Source of the DNA: Pachyseris speciosa
Lineage: Eukaryota; Cnidaria; Anthozoa; Scleractinia; Pachyseridae
Assembly: GCA_016490735.1 (NCBI GenBank)
Contig: JAEMWC010000006.1
Coordinates: forward strand, 1,687,001-1,751,000
Reading direction: 5' to 3'
DNA length: 64,000 bases
Position 1 is the stretch's first letter; the number at the start of each line of letters is the position of its first letter. A program made the translations under genes and the position numbers. Of this stretch, positions 1 through 11,696 are shown piece after piece. Under the pieces are notes generated by a model. The model was not told the origin of the DNA, ran no database searches, and worked only from the letters and a program-made list of their open reading frames with translations.

Positions 1-447
1 TGTTGATACCATAATATGTACTGGGTAACCTTAAGCATTCAGTCGTCAAGAAAAATTAATGTTAATCAGTCCAAAACGGGGTCCAAGGGCAAGGTGTTTG
101 AACTTAATTAAATCATTCACAGATTCAACACTGTGTGTTGTGGAGAATTTGACTGGAGCAAAGCTTGCTTGCCAGGGAGAACCGAATTCAGCTATTTCTA
201 AGTTAAACTTGCTTCGATGCGTATGGGATTGCTTTGAAGACTGAGTTCATGCAAAGCGCAATGCTATCTCACGAAATCTCCTCTTTAGGGTATTCCAGCC
301 GAATTTTAATTTCTGGTAAGTCTCGTTCAATGTTTGCATTATTCGTAGTCAGGTGTCTCCCACGACCTTAATTTGAGCACTGGGCATAACATACACTGTA
401 GCTATAGTAACTGACTCATAAACAAAACGATTAACCAAGTGATTAAA
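1..447. other. Unannotated AT-rich DNA
   Basis: No coding region, RNA gene or repeat could be supported here. Short open frames are present but have no recognisable domain. Confidence 0.5.
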
Positions 448-579
448 CCCTGCTTTTCGCTAGCGACGCAAGGATAACCGTGACAATGAAAAGAGAGTCC
501 TTGCGCTTATCCTTACTTGACGGCCGTCTTAACGCTGAAATAACCGCTCTTGCGCTTGTGTCGCTAGTGAAAACCAGGG
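448..579. mobile_element. Short MITE with 25-bp terminal inverted repeats
   Basis: The left end (CCCTGCTTTTCGCTAGCGAC, then GCAAG) and the reverse complement of the right end (CCCTGGTTTTCACTAGCGAC, then ACAAG) match at all but a few positions over 25 bp, and 132 bp separate the outer edges. There is no room for a transposase, so this is a non-autonomous element. No clear target-site duplication was seen, so the superfamily is unassigned. Confidence 0.6.
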
Positions 580-797
580 CTGTTGTTGACTTATCATTGT
601 GCAGGAAGTATAAGTAAATCTTTTTGCTACCAGATTAGCTCAGAAAAAAAAATTAAGATTGCGTAAAACCTCATTTGTTTTAACACGTACTGCACTGAGA
701 CTCTGCAGCCGATATGATATGATGTTAAGAAAGGAGAATTTCATAGAAAGCTCAGCAAACGTTTTGGCTTATCAATCAAGCTGTGAGTCACAAATTT
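580..797. other. Short spacer between MITEs
   Basis: AT-rich sequence with no recognised feature. It ends with the 6-bp duplication AAATTT (792-797) that belongs to the next element. Confidence 0.4.
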
Positions 798-1823
798 GCC
801 CGGGGGATACTCCCTTACATGGCCTTAACGGGGACGTACGGCCCGATAGGGTATGGTTTTCAGTGTGTTTTGTCTTGAACAGAGTATCGAATTCATCACT
901 TTCTGTCTTAAACAGGGTCTCGCTACATGACCTAATGGCTTAAACAGGATAAGCTCTGATGTTTGTTTATAAACGCCTGACCACAAGCCACAAGTTATTG
1001 GTAGGTTTCCCTTGTCTTTGATAATTGCAGCTTATTACACTACAAAAAAGATAAGTGATAACCGTAAAACGTTGTTTAAATGTCTTAGATAGGGTCTGAA
1101 AAAGTCTGAGTTCTGTTTTAAGGAGGCTCCCTAGAGTTTTAAGACCGCGCGCAAGCTGGGCACTGAACCGCGCGTTTTTCTGAGTTTTGGACGTCAGCTT
1201 GACCAAATCTGTAAAATTATCTGCTTATTTTCTCGCGCTCCCTTCGGTATTTTTCTTAATTCGGGCTCAGTTCTAACCACATACAGTTCCTATCAAATAC
1301 CCTATTTTTGTTAAAATCTGTCAGAGCTAAAATCAAATCGAATATATTGGAAAAAAAACACAAATTAGAAAAAAGTTACAGAAATTACATATTATGGAAT
1401 ATTGGCAAAACCGTCTGGAACGACCTTGACTTTTTGCCAATTCAAAATGTCAGGCAATATCATTTCCCGAATGTGGCAAAGTATAAAAACATTTCACCTA
1501 AGGAAAGTATAAATATCAAGGAATTTAGGCCAAAAATATGAATGAATCTCCCTGTCATTAGATGTGATATTGCCATGGTAACAGCCTTAATAAAAAAAGC
1601 CTTATTAAGCCTTATAAAGCCTTATTATATCGGTTCCTATACTGGTAAATCTCTACAGGGAAAACTCTAACTAGGTTTCCTTTTGTAACTCGCGCTCTAT
1701 AGGTAGGGAGGGTATTAAATATCTACTCTAGGGAGCCACCTTAAACGGGATATGGAAATCAGAGAATTGTGTCTTAAACAGGGTCAGGGTTTGAGCGCCC
1801 GGACCGCACCTCCGCCCCCAGGC
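798..1823. mobile_element. CCCGGGGG-type MITE, 1.0 kb, TSD AAATTT
   Basis: The left end GCCCGGGGG is mirrored by CCCCCAGGC on the right. AAATTT flanks both sides (792-797 and 1824-1829), giving a 6-bp target-site duplication. The interior carries several degenerate copies of a TCTTAAACAGGGT-like motif. A related element with the same kind of ends and also a 6-bp duplication lies at 58,786-59,214. The extra length here comes from a second MITE nested at 1122-1740. Confidence 0.65.
1118..1744. mobile_element. TTAA-flanked MITE nested in the CCCGGGGG element
   Basis: TTAA occurs at 1118-1121 and 1741-1744, directly outside inverted ends GGAGGCTCCCTAGAG (left) and CTCTAGGGAGCCACC (right). A TTAA target duplication is what piggyBac and Kolobok superfamilies produce. 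The end sequence GG(A/T)GGCTC is shared with the TTAA element at 39,002-39,486, so the two probably use the same kind of transposase. No transposase remnant was recognised inside. Confidence 0.65.
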
Positions 1824-2232
1824 AAATTTGGCTTTCACAAAGACTGCGGTCGATAGCGATAAAATTGCCTACAATTATCAATTGTAAACAGTTCCTTAAG
1901 GTAGAAATGCGTATTAAAGTTTTGCTTTTCAATGTTCTCCTCGACTCCTTATTTTTGTATACTGCTAAGAATGACCGATGATGGGATGCTTAAATATCTT
2001 TCCCTTCCCTTTCATAACTGCCAACCCCATCTCCCAAAACAATCCCGGTTGAGAGAATTTGATTTAGTAGTTGTCAGCAATCCCACAGTGTCATGGGACG
2101 GAAAGAGCCTCTTCAGACGTACTTGGTGGTACAATTTCTTCTGCTTCAAAGGCAAATTTCACATCAATCCTTTTGCATTTGACTCGTACATCTGCTTATC
2201 CTTTATACACGATTACCTTTTACATTGTTAAA

Positions 2233-3030
2233 GTACCGTATTTACTCGATACGCGCCTCTGCGTTTATTAAATTTTACGCAACTCAGGTGCGGCACTCAT
2301 TCGGGGACGCTTTTTTGAGGGAGGCGCTTATTTAAAAATCGTATTTCTAAAGGATGAGTTGATGTTAACAGTAAAACAGAAACATCTCCAAAATGTTTGA
2401 AACTATCTCGTTTTGGTGGGGAAATGGGCTTGCACCTTGAACTGGCTTGCTTTATGTTTACTAAATTTCATTGTCACTGCTACTGCCGTGCTGAACTAAA
2501 GTTAGTAGCATGACGTTTGAAACCAATTCGTGCCCATACCGTGTAGCACGGCAAGCTCTGTCGTGCTAAACGGCAGCAGTTCCACTTCGTTTCAAACGTC
2601 GTCCAGCGTCGTGCCGAACTCAATTCATTAAAACTATATATGCAATGCACATGCATTACAAAGCCTGCCTGAACCCAGAGCACTTACCAGACGTTGAATT
2701 AAATTCAATGTCTGAAACTAAGTTAAGCTTTAGTGGAGCCAGCTTAACACGACATTTGAAACGGGCCTTAGGTTGGCTTGTGCCGGCGAAGGTTTCGGCC
2801 TTAACAACGGAACAGCGCATGGCGAAAATTCTAGAGAGGAGCAGAATGGAAGAAAACAGAAGTTTTGCCACTTCGAACTGAAAAACGTTATCCAGGACAA
2901 TACGTTTGAGAGGCTGTTTCAGACAATGTTGTGCTGTACTCATATTTTAGTCATATTAGGCGCTTATTCAGGGGTGGTGCTTACTAGTAGTTGATCTCAG
3001 ATGCGGCGCTTAATCGGGTGTGGCGGTAAT
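2233..3030. repeat. Probable dispersed repeat with GGCGCTTATT-like motifs
   Basis: The block opens with ACCGTATTTACTCGATACGC and carries several spaced copies of GGCGCTTATT-like strings, for example at 2324, 2960 and 3003. It closes with GTGTGGCGGTAATTATCC. This composition resembles a dispersed repeat type common in marine invertebrate genomes, recalled from general knowledge. Boundaries are approximate and no protein remnant was recognised. Confidence 0.35.
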
Positions 3031-3638
3031 TATCCTTATGGAAAAAGAGTTGGAGTTAAATCCTCTGTTGAGGCAAAATGGCAGATTCCCCTTCATTCCC
3101 GACAAATACGAAAACTAACGAAGCCATGACATTAAATCTGATTGAAAATTGCGTGTATGTCCCCACACCTATTATCTGGGAAGTAGTCCTCGCAAGTAGC
3201 TGACGTTTTTTGTATGGGCATGCATCCACAACTACTGTCTGTAGTAGCCAAACCTGAGAATTGGTATAGCCTCATAAGGGCGAATTTACCAAAAACTGGC
3301 ATAACAAATATTTCAAGAAAAAGAGTAACAAGCAACCAAGTAGTTTTTGGATACCTCCTGTGGAAAAAGCATACACCACACAAGCAACAAGGGGCGCGTA
3401 CCCAGAACTACTTCTTGGGACGTGGTCCCCGCAGGTAGCCAAAATTGAGTTCCAAGCATGTCCCCATTATTGCGACCCCACAGAAAAAAATTGGTAATTT
3501 CCAAATTTCAAACAAATGTATGAAGAGAGGTTGGAGCAAACAACCAAACCACCATTATATTTTTTCGATACCTGCTAAGGAAGAGACAGTCCTCACTAGA
3601 GGGGTATGGAAACATGGACCCCACGAGTAGGCAGGGGC

Positions 3639-3640
<2 letters not shown>

Positions 3641-3690
<50 letters not shown>
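3641..3690. repeat. (GT)25 microsatellite
   Basis: Perfect GT dinucleotide run of 50 bases. Open frames through it translate to Cys-Val or Thr-His runs and are artefacts. Confidence 0.97.
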
Positions 3691-3691
<1 letters not shown>

Positions 3692-3730
3692 ATTTTTATA
3701 TCAATCCATGCCATTCCTATTTTTTTGCTC

Positions 3731-3811
3731 GGGATCATTTCCGGTCCAATATGGGGATCATTTGCGATCCGGGATCATTTGCAGACCAATTTCGGGATCA
3801 TTTGCGGACCC
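3731..3811. repeat. Four copies of a GGGATCATTT tandem motif
   Basis: GGGATCATTT begins at 3731, 3754, 3771 and 3794, each followed by a variable CCGGTCC/GCGGACC tail, so units alternate between about 23 and 17 bp. Confidence 0.75.
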
Positions 3812-5159
3812 GTACAGTACAATACTCTATAACAAACGATACTCACTATTTTTTTTCTCATGGCAAAGTATTCAATGTTCTTGCTTATTTTAATGCACCA
3901 CGTATTTGTTTGTTCCAAGTCTATTTCACACCCGGTTTGTGACATTTATGCCTGCGTGTGCTGGCCAATTGAGCGAAAATGTGATAACTAACAAATTTAC
4001 GACGGTGGAGGGATCGGATTTTGTGATAAGTCGTCGCGTGCTGGAAGTTGAAAACAATAAAAAAAATTTAAACCACCAGTATTAAAAGTAGTCGAGGTCG
4101 CTTTTTATAAACGAGAGATTACCACAACAGTGACTTGCTTGGGAAAATTTTGGTATTTTGGAAAAGTAGCCGCTTACAGGAGATGATCGCGTACAAAACG
4201 TCGTCGCACTTGGGGAAGTTTGACTCTTTATTCAGAGGCTAGCTCATGGAAAAAGCCTCAATCTCCCTGTAAAACCCACACACTGTAAGCCCAGCGGGTG
4301 TGCACTTTCTTTCAGAGTCGTTAGGCCTGCAACTCTCATGCGTTCTAATCAACTCTCCTCAACTCTAGAGCGCTGTCATCGCATTTAAACCTGCTCAAAT
4401 TCTTCATGAGACATGACGAAAGTTTGGCCTAGCCGTTTTGATTCACGCTATACATTCATTATTACGCACGACAGGAAACACGATATTGATTGACCTAACT
4501 TTGGAAAAGCCACCCATTTGCAAAGACGGACGCTTTGCCAGGTTCCAGGAATATTCGTCTCCCTTTACCGTCATGAAAAAACAAACAAACAAGCAAGCAA
4601 AAAAAAAACATAAAATGGCAAGTTTTAAACACAAGGATGATTCCTTGTAATCAAATCAAGCAAAATCTAAAATGTGACGTGAAATGAGCCGCGCCAGGAC
4701 CACTCGATATTCAAAATTTTTCTTGTCTTTGTTCCCAGATTAGTTTTCTAAAGGTTGTTTTGATCAATTGACCAAGCGAGTCTAGGTTAAAAGCATCGCG
4801 GGATAATCATAAGAGGCGGGCTTAGTGACCCTCAACGGCGGACAGAAAATTCGTCAAGACTAAGTTCACTCGAGTTCACTCAAAGGTTAGCAGGCACTAT
4901 TTAACTCATAGCCAGAATCTGACTCTGTGCTTAGAAAAAGGACACTTGATCTTGGAAGCGCATCATGCTCATAATATCCTAAAAAAGTTTTAGAAAATGA
5001 GATGAATCGGAGAAATTAAGATTATTGTCGGCTTTGCATCTGCATAGCCAGTTCATATCAGTCAGACCGTCATGCAGCACTTCTGCCCTTGAAACAGAAA
5101 CTAAAACGTAAACATATCCCCCTGTTAAAAAGCGCAGTTTGTTCAGTTTATAGGTCACG
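3812..5159. other. Non-coding stretch
   Basis: No gene, RNA or convincing repeat recognised. A purine-rich run near 4,578-4,610 is low-complexity sequence. Confidence 0.4.
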
Positions 5160-5610
5160 CGCTTCAGCTACTGTGTTCGAAATCAGTGAAAAAAGGATTT
5201 CTTTCCTGTTTACAAAGACTTGGCGTGGGTTAACATGTACCTGTTTAAGTGGCAAGAGGGTCTGATTTATTACCATGACAGCAAAAATTATCATGTTCAA
5301 CAGAATCGTAGTCCAGAAAATTAGATAACTCAGGTAGTCGCAATATTTAACTGACTGACTGTTGGCTTTCCAAGTTAAGGTTTCAATAGTTTCTTACCAA
5401 TCAGTCTAATTATACAGTGCTTCTATCACTGTCTTGTTAACGTTATAAACGGAACAAATGAAACAGAAGAGTGACGTGAATATTCTTGTGTTTTTCAGGG
5501 AATCATGTATCGGGGTTTGGAGCTTGAGCAACTGTGTTCAAAAACATTGAAAACATATATTATTCCCTGTGTAGTAAGATTTGGCGTAGGTTAGTATTTA
5601 TTTCAGGGCC
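5160..5610. repeat. Pair of diverged direct repeats (about 5,160-5,255 and 5,518-5,610)
   Basis: Both blocks begin GCTT(C/G)AGC(T/A)ACTGTGTTC and run through similar text to a TTGGCGT(G/A)GGTTA segment. The spacing is about 358 bp. It may be an ancient local duplication. No coding potential is visible. Confidence 0.4.
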
Positions 5611-5833
5611 GTTTACAACGCAAATGCCTCGCAAAAGGTACTCATAACAAGATAGTGATTTTTTTCATTTGCCGCTCTTTCGGTGACTATTGTTATTATT
5701 ATAATGTATTTCTTAACACATTTTCGCGCCTTGTATATTATAGTTATAAGAGCAGGTCTCTGAGAAAGTGAAGCAAAGTTGGAAATGAAAATTTTTAACC
5801 CCCCTTCATTTTTTGTGTGGAGGTAGGTTTCCT

Positions 5834-5850
5834 GGGGGGGGGGGGGGGGG
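5834..5850. repeat. Poly(G) tract, 17 bases
   Basis: Seventeen consecutive G residues. Homopolymers of this length are prone to assembly error. Confidence 0.9.
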
Positions 5851-6194
5851 TGAACGAAAATGGCCATATAAGGGTCACCTGATGTATCGTTCTCATGGTA
5901 ACCACAATTGATCATACCCGCCTCCAACCCATGTTCTGAGCCAAAAATTTACTCTGAAATGGCAGACAAATATCAGTCTATTTCTAGAGTGAATGTGAGC
6001 CAATTCAAACGACATTCCACCAGGAGGTAGGGCTATTCCTCTACTTTCAAACAAATGCTGTTATAGTATTTTGACTTCTACAAACAACCACAAAATAGTG
6101 GCTTTACTATGTTGCCAGTCGGCCATTTTGACAAACATCAAAAACAAGCTCGATCAATTCCGCAATTTCTCCAAACGTACTCTCTCAAAGTGCA

Positions 6195-6600
6195 ATGCGA
6201 GTGTTTTCTCGAAGAAGGAGAAGGTCGAGAAATTAAACAAGACTAGCTGGTAATAAAAATAGCTTGTACTGATTAAGCTAGAAAAATCGGTATTTATTTT
6301 GACATAAATGCCCCTAGATCAGAAAATAAAGGGTACAAACTGATCGTTTACAGCAGTCAACAGGAATTGACCGCGGTTCAGGAACAACAGAACAACAAAC
6401 ATATTACGACAAAACAAAGCACAATAGGAATAATATTTCTTAGAAGATTCTTGGAGAAGGTGGAGAAATTAGACAAGTAACAAAAATATCTTGTATTAAG
6501 CCAGCAAAACTGTTTAGCAATTTTGACATAAATGTCCGTAGAAAAGATGAAAAAAGAGGTCCGCACCTGATCGTTTAGAGCAGTCAACAGGAATCACTGA
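6195..6600. repeat. Two-copy direct repeat, about 160 bp per copy
   Basis: Copy one (about 6,210-6,365) and copy two (about 6,450-6,595) share the same order of landmarks: GAGAAGGT(C/G)GAGAAATTA, a TAACAAAAATA-like stretch, TTTTGACATAAATG, CTGATCGTTTA, and GCAGTCAACAGGAAT. They are diverged tandem copies. I see no protein-coding signal in either. Confidence 0.6.
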
Positions 6601-8160
6601 GGCAGCAATCACTCGAACGCGACACAAAACACTAAAGTGCTTTGATAGATTTTTCCCATGTCTACCGAAGAACCTTCTTCAATTAATGATTCTCAGTGGC
6701 AAAACATTATCCAGTTAACGAAGAAAGCGCTTACCAAATCCCATTTTTCTCTCGCAGATCCGTCCACTATAAAATTTATTAAAGCCAGCCAGCCAGTCAA
6801 CCCTTTTCGCTGTTTTTAAAATCGAAAATCTGATTCTTACCGGTTCAAACAAATTAAAAGGAAATGTTTATAGACGGCGAAACTTAATTGTTGTTTACAG
6901 GCCGCTTTCGACGAAGATCTCTAAAACGTTTTTCAAATGAAGAGGGAAGCGCGCTGGTTTTTGACATTTTGACAGCATTTTGACAACTTCATGTCAGATT
7001 TTGAGACGTGCACATGCACATGCATTTGATCGGCTTTTTCTTTTTTATCGGAGCTTGAGTTTCCGTCTTTAATCATTATTTTTACGAGGAATCATTGCGA
7101 TTACGTGTTAATAAGAAAAGGGCCAAAGTTTCTTATCGCTGTTGAGACACCGAGGTCGAAAAACAGTCAGCCAAGCCGAGTAAAAACACTCGTTCGCTTT
7201 GCAAATAAAACAACCTAACAAAACAAACGAACAATTCAACTACTTCTTTGCGTCCAAAACGAGACGAGTACAGATGATTGTTATTTATATCCATTCGAGA
7301 GAAAAATACAAGTTTCATTCCTGAACAAAAGTAACAACAATTAACCCAAATGTTAAGCTTCTATTTATTTAATTTACCTCACTGTCCTGTGTTGTAAAAA
7401 CAAGCATCCGCAAAAATAGCAAACGGTTTGTCCAAAGAAAGAGCTTCTTCCACAGAGTTTGAGCTACTCGTTCCTCCCATTAATACCGGTGAACTGTTAA
7501 GTGACCTTTCTTAGTGAGATGCAAGATGCCGCGGTAAATTGAAAGCCCTTGAAGCGTTGAATAATACTGTTTTCAACCGCACAGTCGATCCAAGTTTGAA
7601 GCTTTACCTGAGAAAAATCTTTCGCTCTTCCTTTCATCACTTGAAAATTCACCTTCCGAAGTATCTTTTGACAAGTTCTTGATTTTTATGCTTTTTACGC
7701 AAATTTAAAGACAAACTTCGATCGAAGAAGATGAAGTTGTTTTGCTCAAAATGAAGAAACCAACTGAATGCGACGAGCCGCAGAAAGCCCGCGAAAAATT
7801 AAAAAGCCTCGATTTGGATTGGGTGTCCCACACCTGGCTTGAACCTGCGATCAAATCGAAAGCAAGTACCTGGTCAGCGGTCAACTTAAAAAAAAAACAA
7901 CTGACCTCGATGAGGTCTTAACGTGAGCCCGCGATATGGTCACGTGACACTGGTCAGAGGATTCCTTGTTTTGACAGGTGTCAATTGGCTATAAGAAGGA
8001 TGCCCAGTATCAAAGCCGTACGCTGTTAACTAGCTGGTCAGGTGGAGTTTGGCCGCCATGTTGGATTATTGTGATTATTATTAGGATATTATTAATTATT
8101 GTGCGACTCCGTCGTCGTCGTCGTGCGGTCGCGCCCACGAGCAATACCGCTAGCCATTTT

Positions 8161-8192
<32 letters not shown>

Positions 8193-11100
8193 AGGTATGG
8201 TGCTCCGTTTGGCGGCCCTTCGGGCGGCCGGAGCTCCGCTAATATATGACGTGTGGAATCCAAGAAATGTGAAACGAATACAGCTATAAACGTGGCGTCG
8301 ATGGAAATTTACGTTTAACATCAGCCAGGGAAAAGTAAGCAAAGAAGACAGTAATAACTAATAACGCTAAGTATTTTAATTACACCAACATTTCTAGTAC
8401 ATTTCTAGTACACAAATTATTACCTTTAATTGCAGCTACCGATTTTCACCATTTGTCGCGTCTAACGGCCTTATTTACTACAGAGATTTTGGATCTCCAC
8501 GCTTACGGCAAACGGCAAACGATAGGTCTCTTTTACGTTTTTGCAAAATAATTATTGCGTACATCGAAAGTATGCAAAATAATTCCGTGGCTTGTAGTTA
8601 AACAAAGAGAAAGCAAAGAAGAAACGCGAGAAAAATCGCAATCACGTGCTTATTCTTGCCGTTTGATGTAAGCGAGATTCCAAATCTCTCAATTGACGTA
8701 AAGTCAAACGACAGTCGCAGTGACTTCGCTGTAATGAAACCTGTCCCCTGAAGCTCGTGAATCAAGGAAACTGTCTACGGTGATATAGACGTCAAAAATG
8801 CCATTGTCGGTTGTCAACTCACGGAAAAACTAGTTCGACTAAAACAAGAGTTTTGAACATTTGTAGCTAACCATTGCACATACATTGTAACTAAATAGTC
8901 AGTAGAAACTAGACTAGACAATTTGGTGAACGCGCTGTTCGGGCACTATGAAACACAACCGTCTTAATTCAAGTACAATCGGCTGTGCCTTAAATCATTA
9001 TCCTTTTAACTGCTGTGTACTTCGTGTACTGTCACCTTTGCAGAATATCTGAGTTCTTTTCTTGGAGGAATTTAACATGGACAAAATTCGTATAACCTAA
9101 CACAATTTCATCTGTTCGGAAAAGCTTTCTTATTCCGAGAAATTGCGAGTCTATATCGGCCTAACTGGCGTTACCATGCGCTTTGAACGAAGTGACTGCT
9201 CCTGACAAGATTGATTAATTGTCCAGTATTGGGGAAAGGTTGACGAAAGGTTCAAATTAACTGAGATTACACTGGGAGAACAAACAAATAAACACGTGAA
9301 GGAAAATAGAGCCTTAAGCGTAAGTGCCAGGTTGACGTGATAAACTTCACGTGTTCATTTGTCTTTTTGTTTGTTTTTATTATTACTATTTACTTTCTGC
9401 TCTCTAGACCATTTGTTTCCAAAAAATGAAAATCAAACATCAAGATCTCCAGAATGCAATCTTAATATTTGCATGTTTGTTTTCAATTCTACTGCGTTTA
9501 AAAGTATTGCAAAGAGAAAGGCGCAAAGAGAAAGGCAAATTTTAAAACCGACTCAGCCATTTCAAGGTACAGTCCACCACCTCTACAGAGGAATCTAGGT
9601 CTGAAAGCGACAGTACGTGAAGTTCACAGCGTTGAGTATTTTAACATTAATATACATCAGTAACAAGGTCCATAATATGCTGTCTTCAGTAATGAATTCA
9701 ATTTCATTTTCATTTTCATAAAATCATATTTTATGCAATATCAACATCGTACAAATTTCATTGTACGTAGTATTAACGAAATTCGAGGATGGCATAACAT
9801 TCGCAAATACACCACGTAAGGTAAACCTGCCTTCACAAATTAACTCGTCATATCGATTTTTTGAAGAATCACCGAGTTTCAGAGAAGTTTCAATCAAACT
9901 CGACGAATTTGATTGATTATAACAGTTTAAATATCACAATTTCTTCAAAGAAACGTTTGCTATGAGGGCATCATTTCCTTGTACGTCACATAACATTTCA
10001 ATTATCATCTTTTGCAGAGTTTAAGTTATATCTCTGCGAATCTTCGCACTTTTGCTCAGCTTCCGTATGACGAATCCATTTGTAATCAAAAACACGCCTG
10101 TACATTTAATCTTGAGACAATGAAGCTCCCCGCCAATCTGGTCTCTCGAAGGGTTATCTACCTACCTATTGAAAGGAACAGTGTCTTGAGGTATACAATT
10201 CTCTCCTCTCATGCAATTTCTGTTGAGAGCTGTCTCACTCATCCTACGTCTTTTCTACATAGAACTTCGCCCTTCATCGAATTTATCTTTAACACAAATG
10301 ACACTGCTGCGTTGTAACAAATGTAAACATGGAGTATTATGTAATGTAATGAGCAGTGTTGATGAGGCTGCGTAACACCAATCTCGTTACCGGAGTCTTC
10401 GCTTCCTATGGAAAGCGGTCGAGTACGAAAGAATCTGGAAAGTTCTTATACGGAAGTACGAAAATACCTGATTTGCACGCTTAGTTCACCAGGCTTTTGG
10501 CACACGTTTGGCCATGTTGGTTTTCTGTCTTACGTACGGTCATTTATATCGCCAAAAAAGGAAACAGACAGACAAAAAGGAAATCAAACCCAGCGAATCT
10601 CTCCAGAGTATGTTTTCTCTTTCAAGCAGGAAAAAAGGTTGGAGCTAAGAGAGTAGAATAACTCGTTGAATGAGGCGTGATGTAATAAAACTGTCAGTCA
10701 ACACCCGAAATTTATTTTCATTAAGGGAAGGTACGTTTTACATTGGGGGGAACGTAGTATATCGTTGTATATCCTTCCCCATCTTCAAGTATTAACCTTA
10801 CAATCATACGCCACGCGATTATCTGCCTTGTGCGCAGATGGAGTAACCAGAAAGCGGTTATGTGAGTAAGACTTTCGCAACGTAAGTAATTTGAATTGTC
10901 CGATTTTCTTTATTTCCTCTTTGTCTGGACAACAAATCCTGTAGTGTTATTTGACTTGAGCAAGACATTTTATTGTCAACTTAGAACAGGGCCAGACCCT
11001 GTTATGTCGAAAAGAGTTGTGAAGATTTTCCCTAGAAAGGATTTTTTCTTCTTTCAAAATAAAAAAATAGAGTATACAACACAGCCAAGTTACGCTGGTT

Positions 11101-11696
11101 ATCTAATACAGTAAACTGATAATATGATTTAACACAACTGTTCGTGAATACTCAAGGCTTTTATTTCTGGAGGTAGATCTTTGTTTGTAGCACCTTAGCC
11201 TGTCAATGGTATGAGAATAAAAGCTAATAAGATTAACGCTATTCTACTCAAACTGCTACTACAGTTCCCTTTTATCTTCGGTTTTGAATACAGTACAGAA
11301 TACCCATCACGCCAAGTTTTATTGAAACGTTCGCACAGATAGTCGTATTATTTCAAGCTACGGCTCCTATGGCTTCTCCATTATTCAACTCAAAAACGGT
11401 AGAGAACAAAAAAGGGATGGCTGGGTCTAGTTTGGACTTGACAGGACGGGACGTCATATTCGCATCCCGGGAAAACAAAAGTGGTTACTTTAGTATGCAA
11501 TCTTCAAGGAGCGTGACATCGTCAAAGTGTTTTTCTTGAGTTAGCATCTTAAACGTAACTCCAAAGCGCTGTGTAGTAAAATATTACGATCAAGTATCCA
11601 ATATCGATGCAAAACATTCAATCCTGAGGATACGTTTAGCGAACGCCGCACAAGTACACGTAGACGCTATTCTCCCTCTTTACTTTCCAATGCGTT
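6601..11696. other. Long non-coding interval downstream of the TPR-CHAT gene
   Basis: About 5 kb without a convincing gene. It holds a small inverted repeat (9,279-9,301 with 9,346-9,374, around CACGTG) and a CpG- and CGT-rich patch near 8,110-8,240. A minus-strand AATAAA (TTTATT at 11,160-11,165) lies about 530 bases past the stop codon of the TPR-CHAT gene and is a possible poly(A) signal. Short open frames lack domains. Confidence 0.4.

Noticed and set aside
3508..3942. Open frames of Cys-Val or Thr-His repeats
   Set aside because: Translations of the (GT)n microsatellite.
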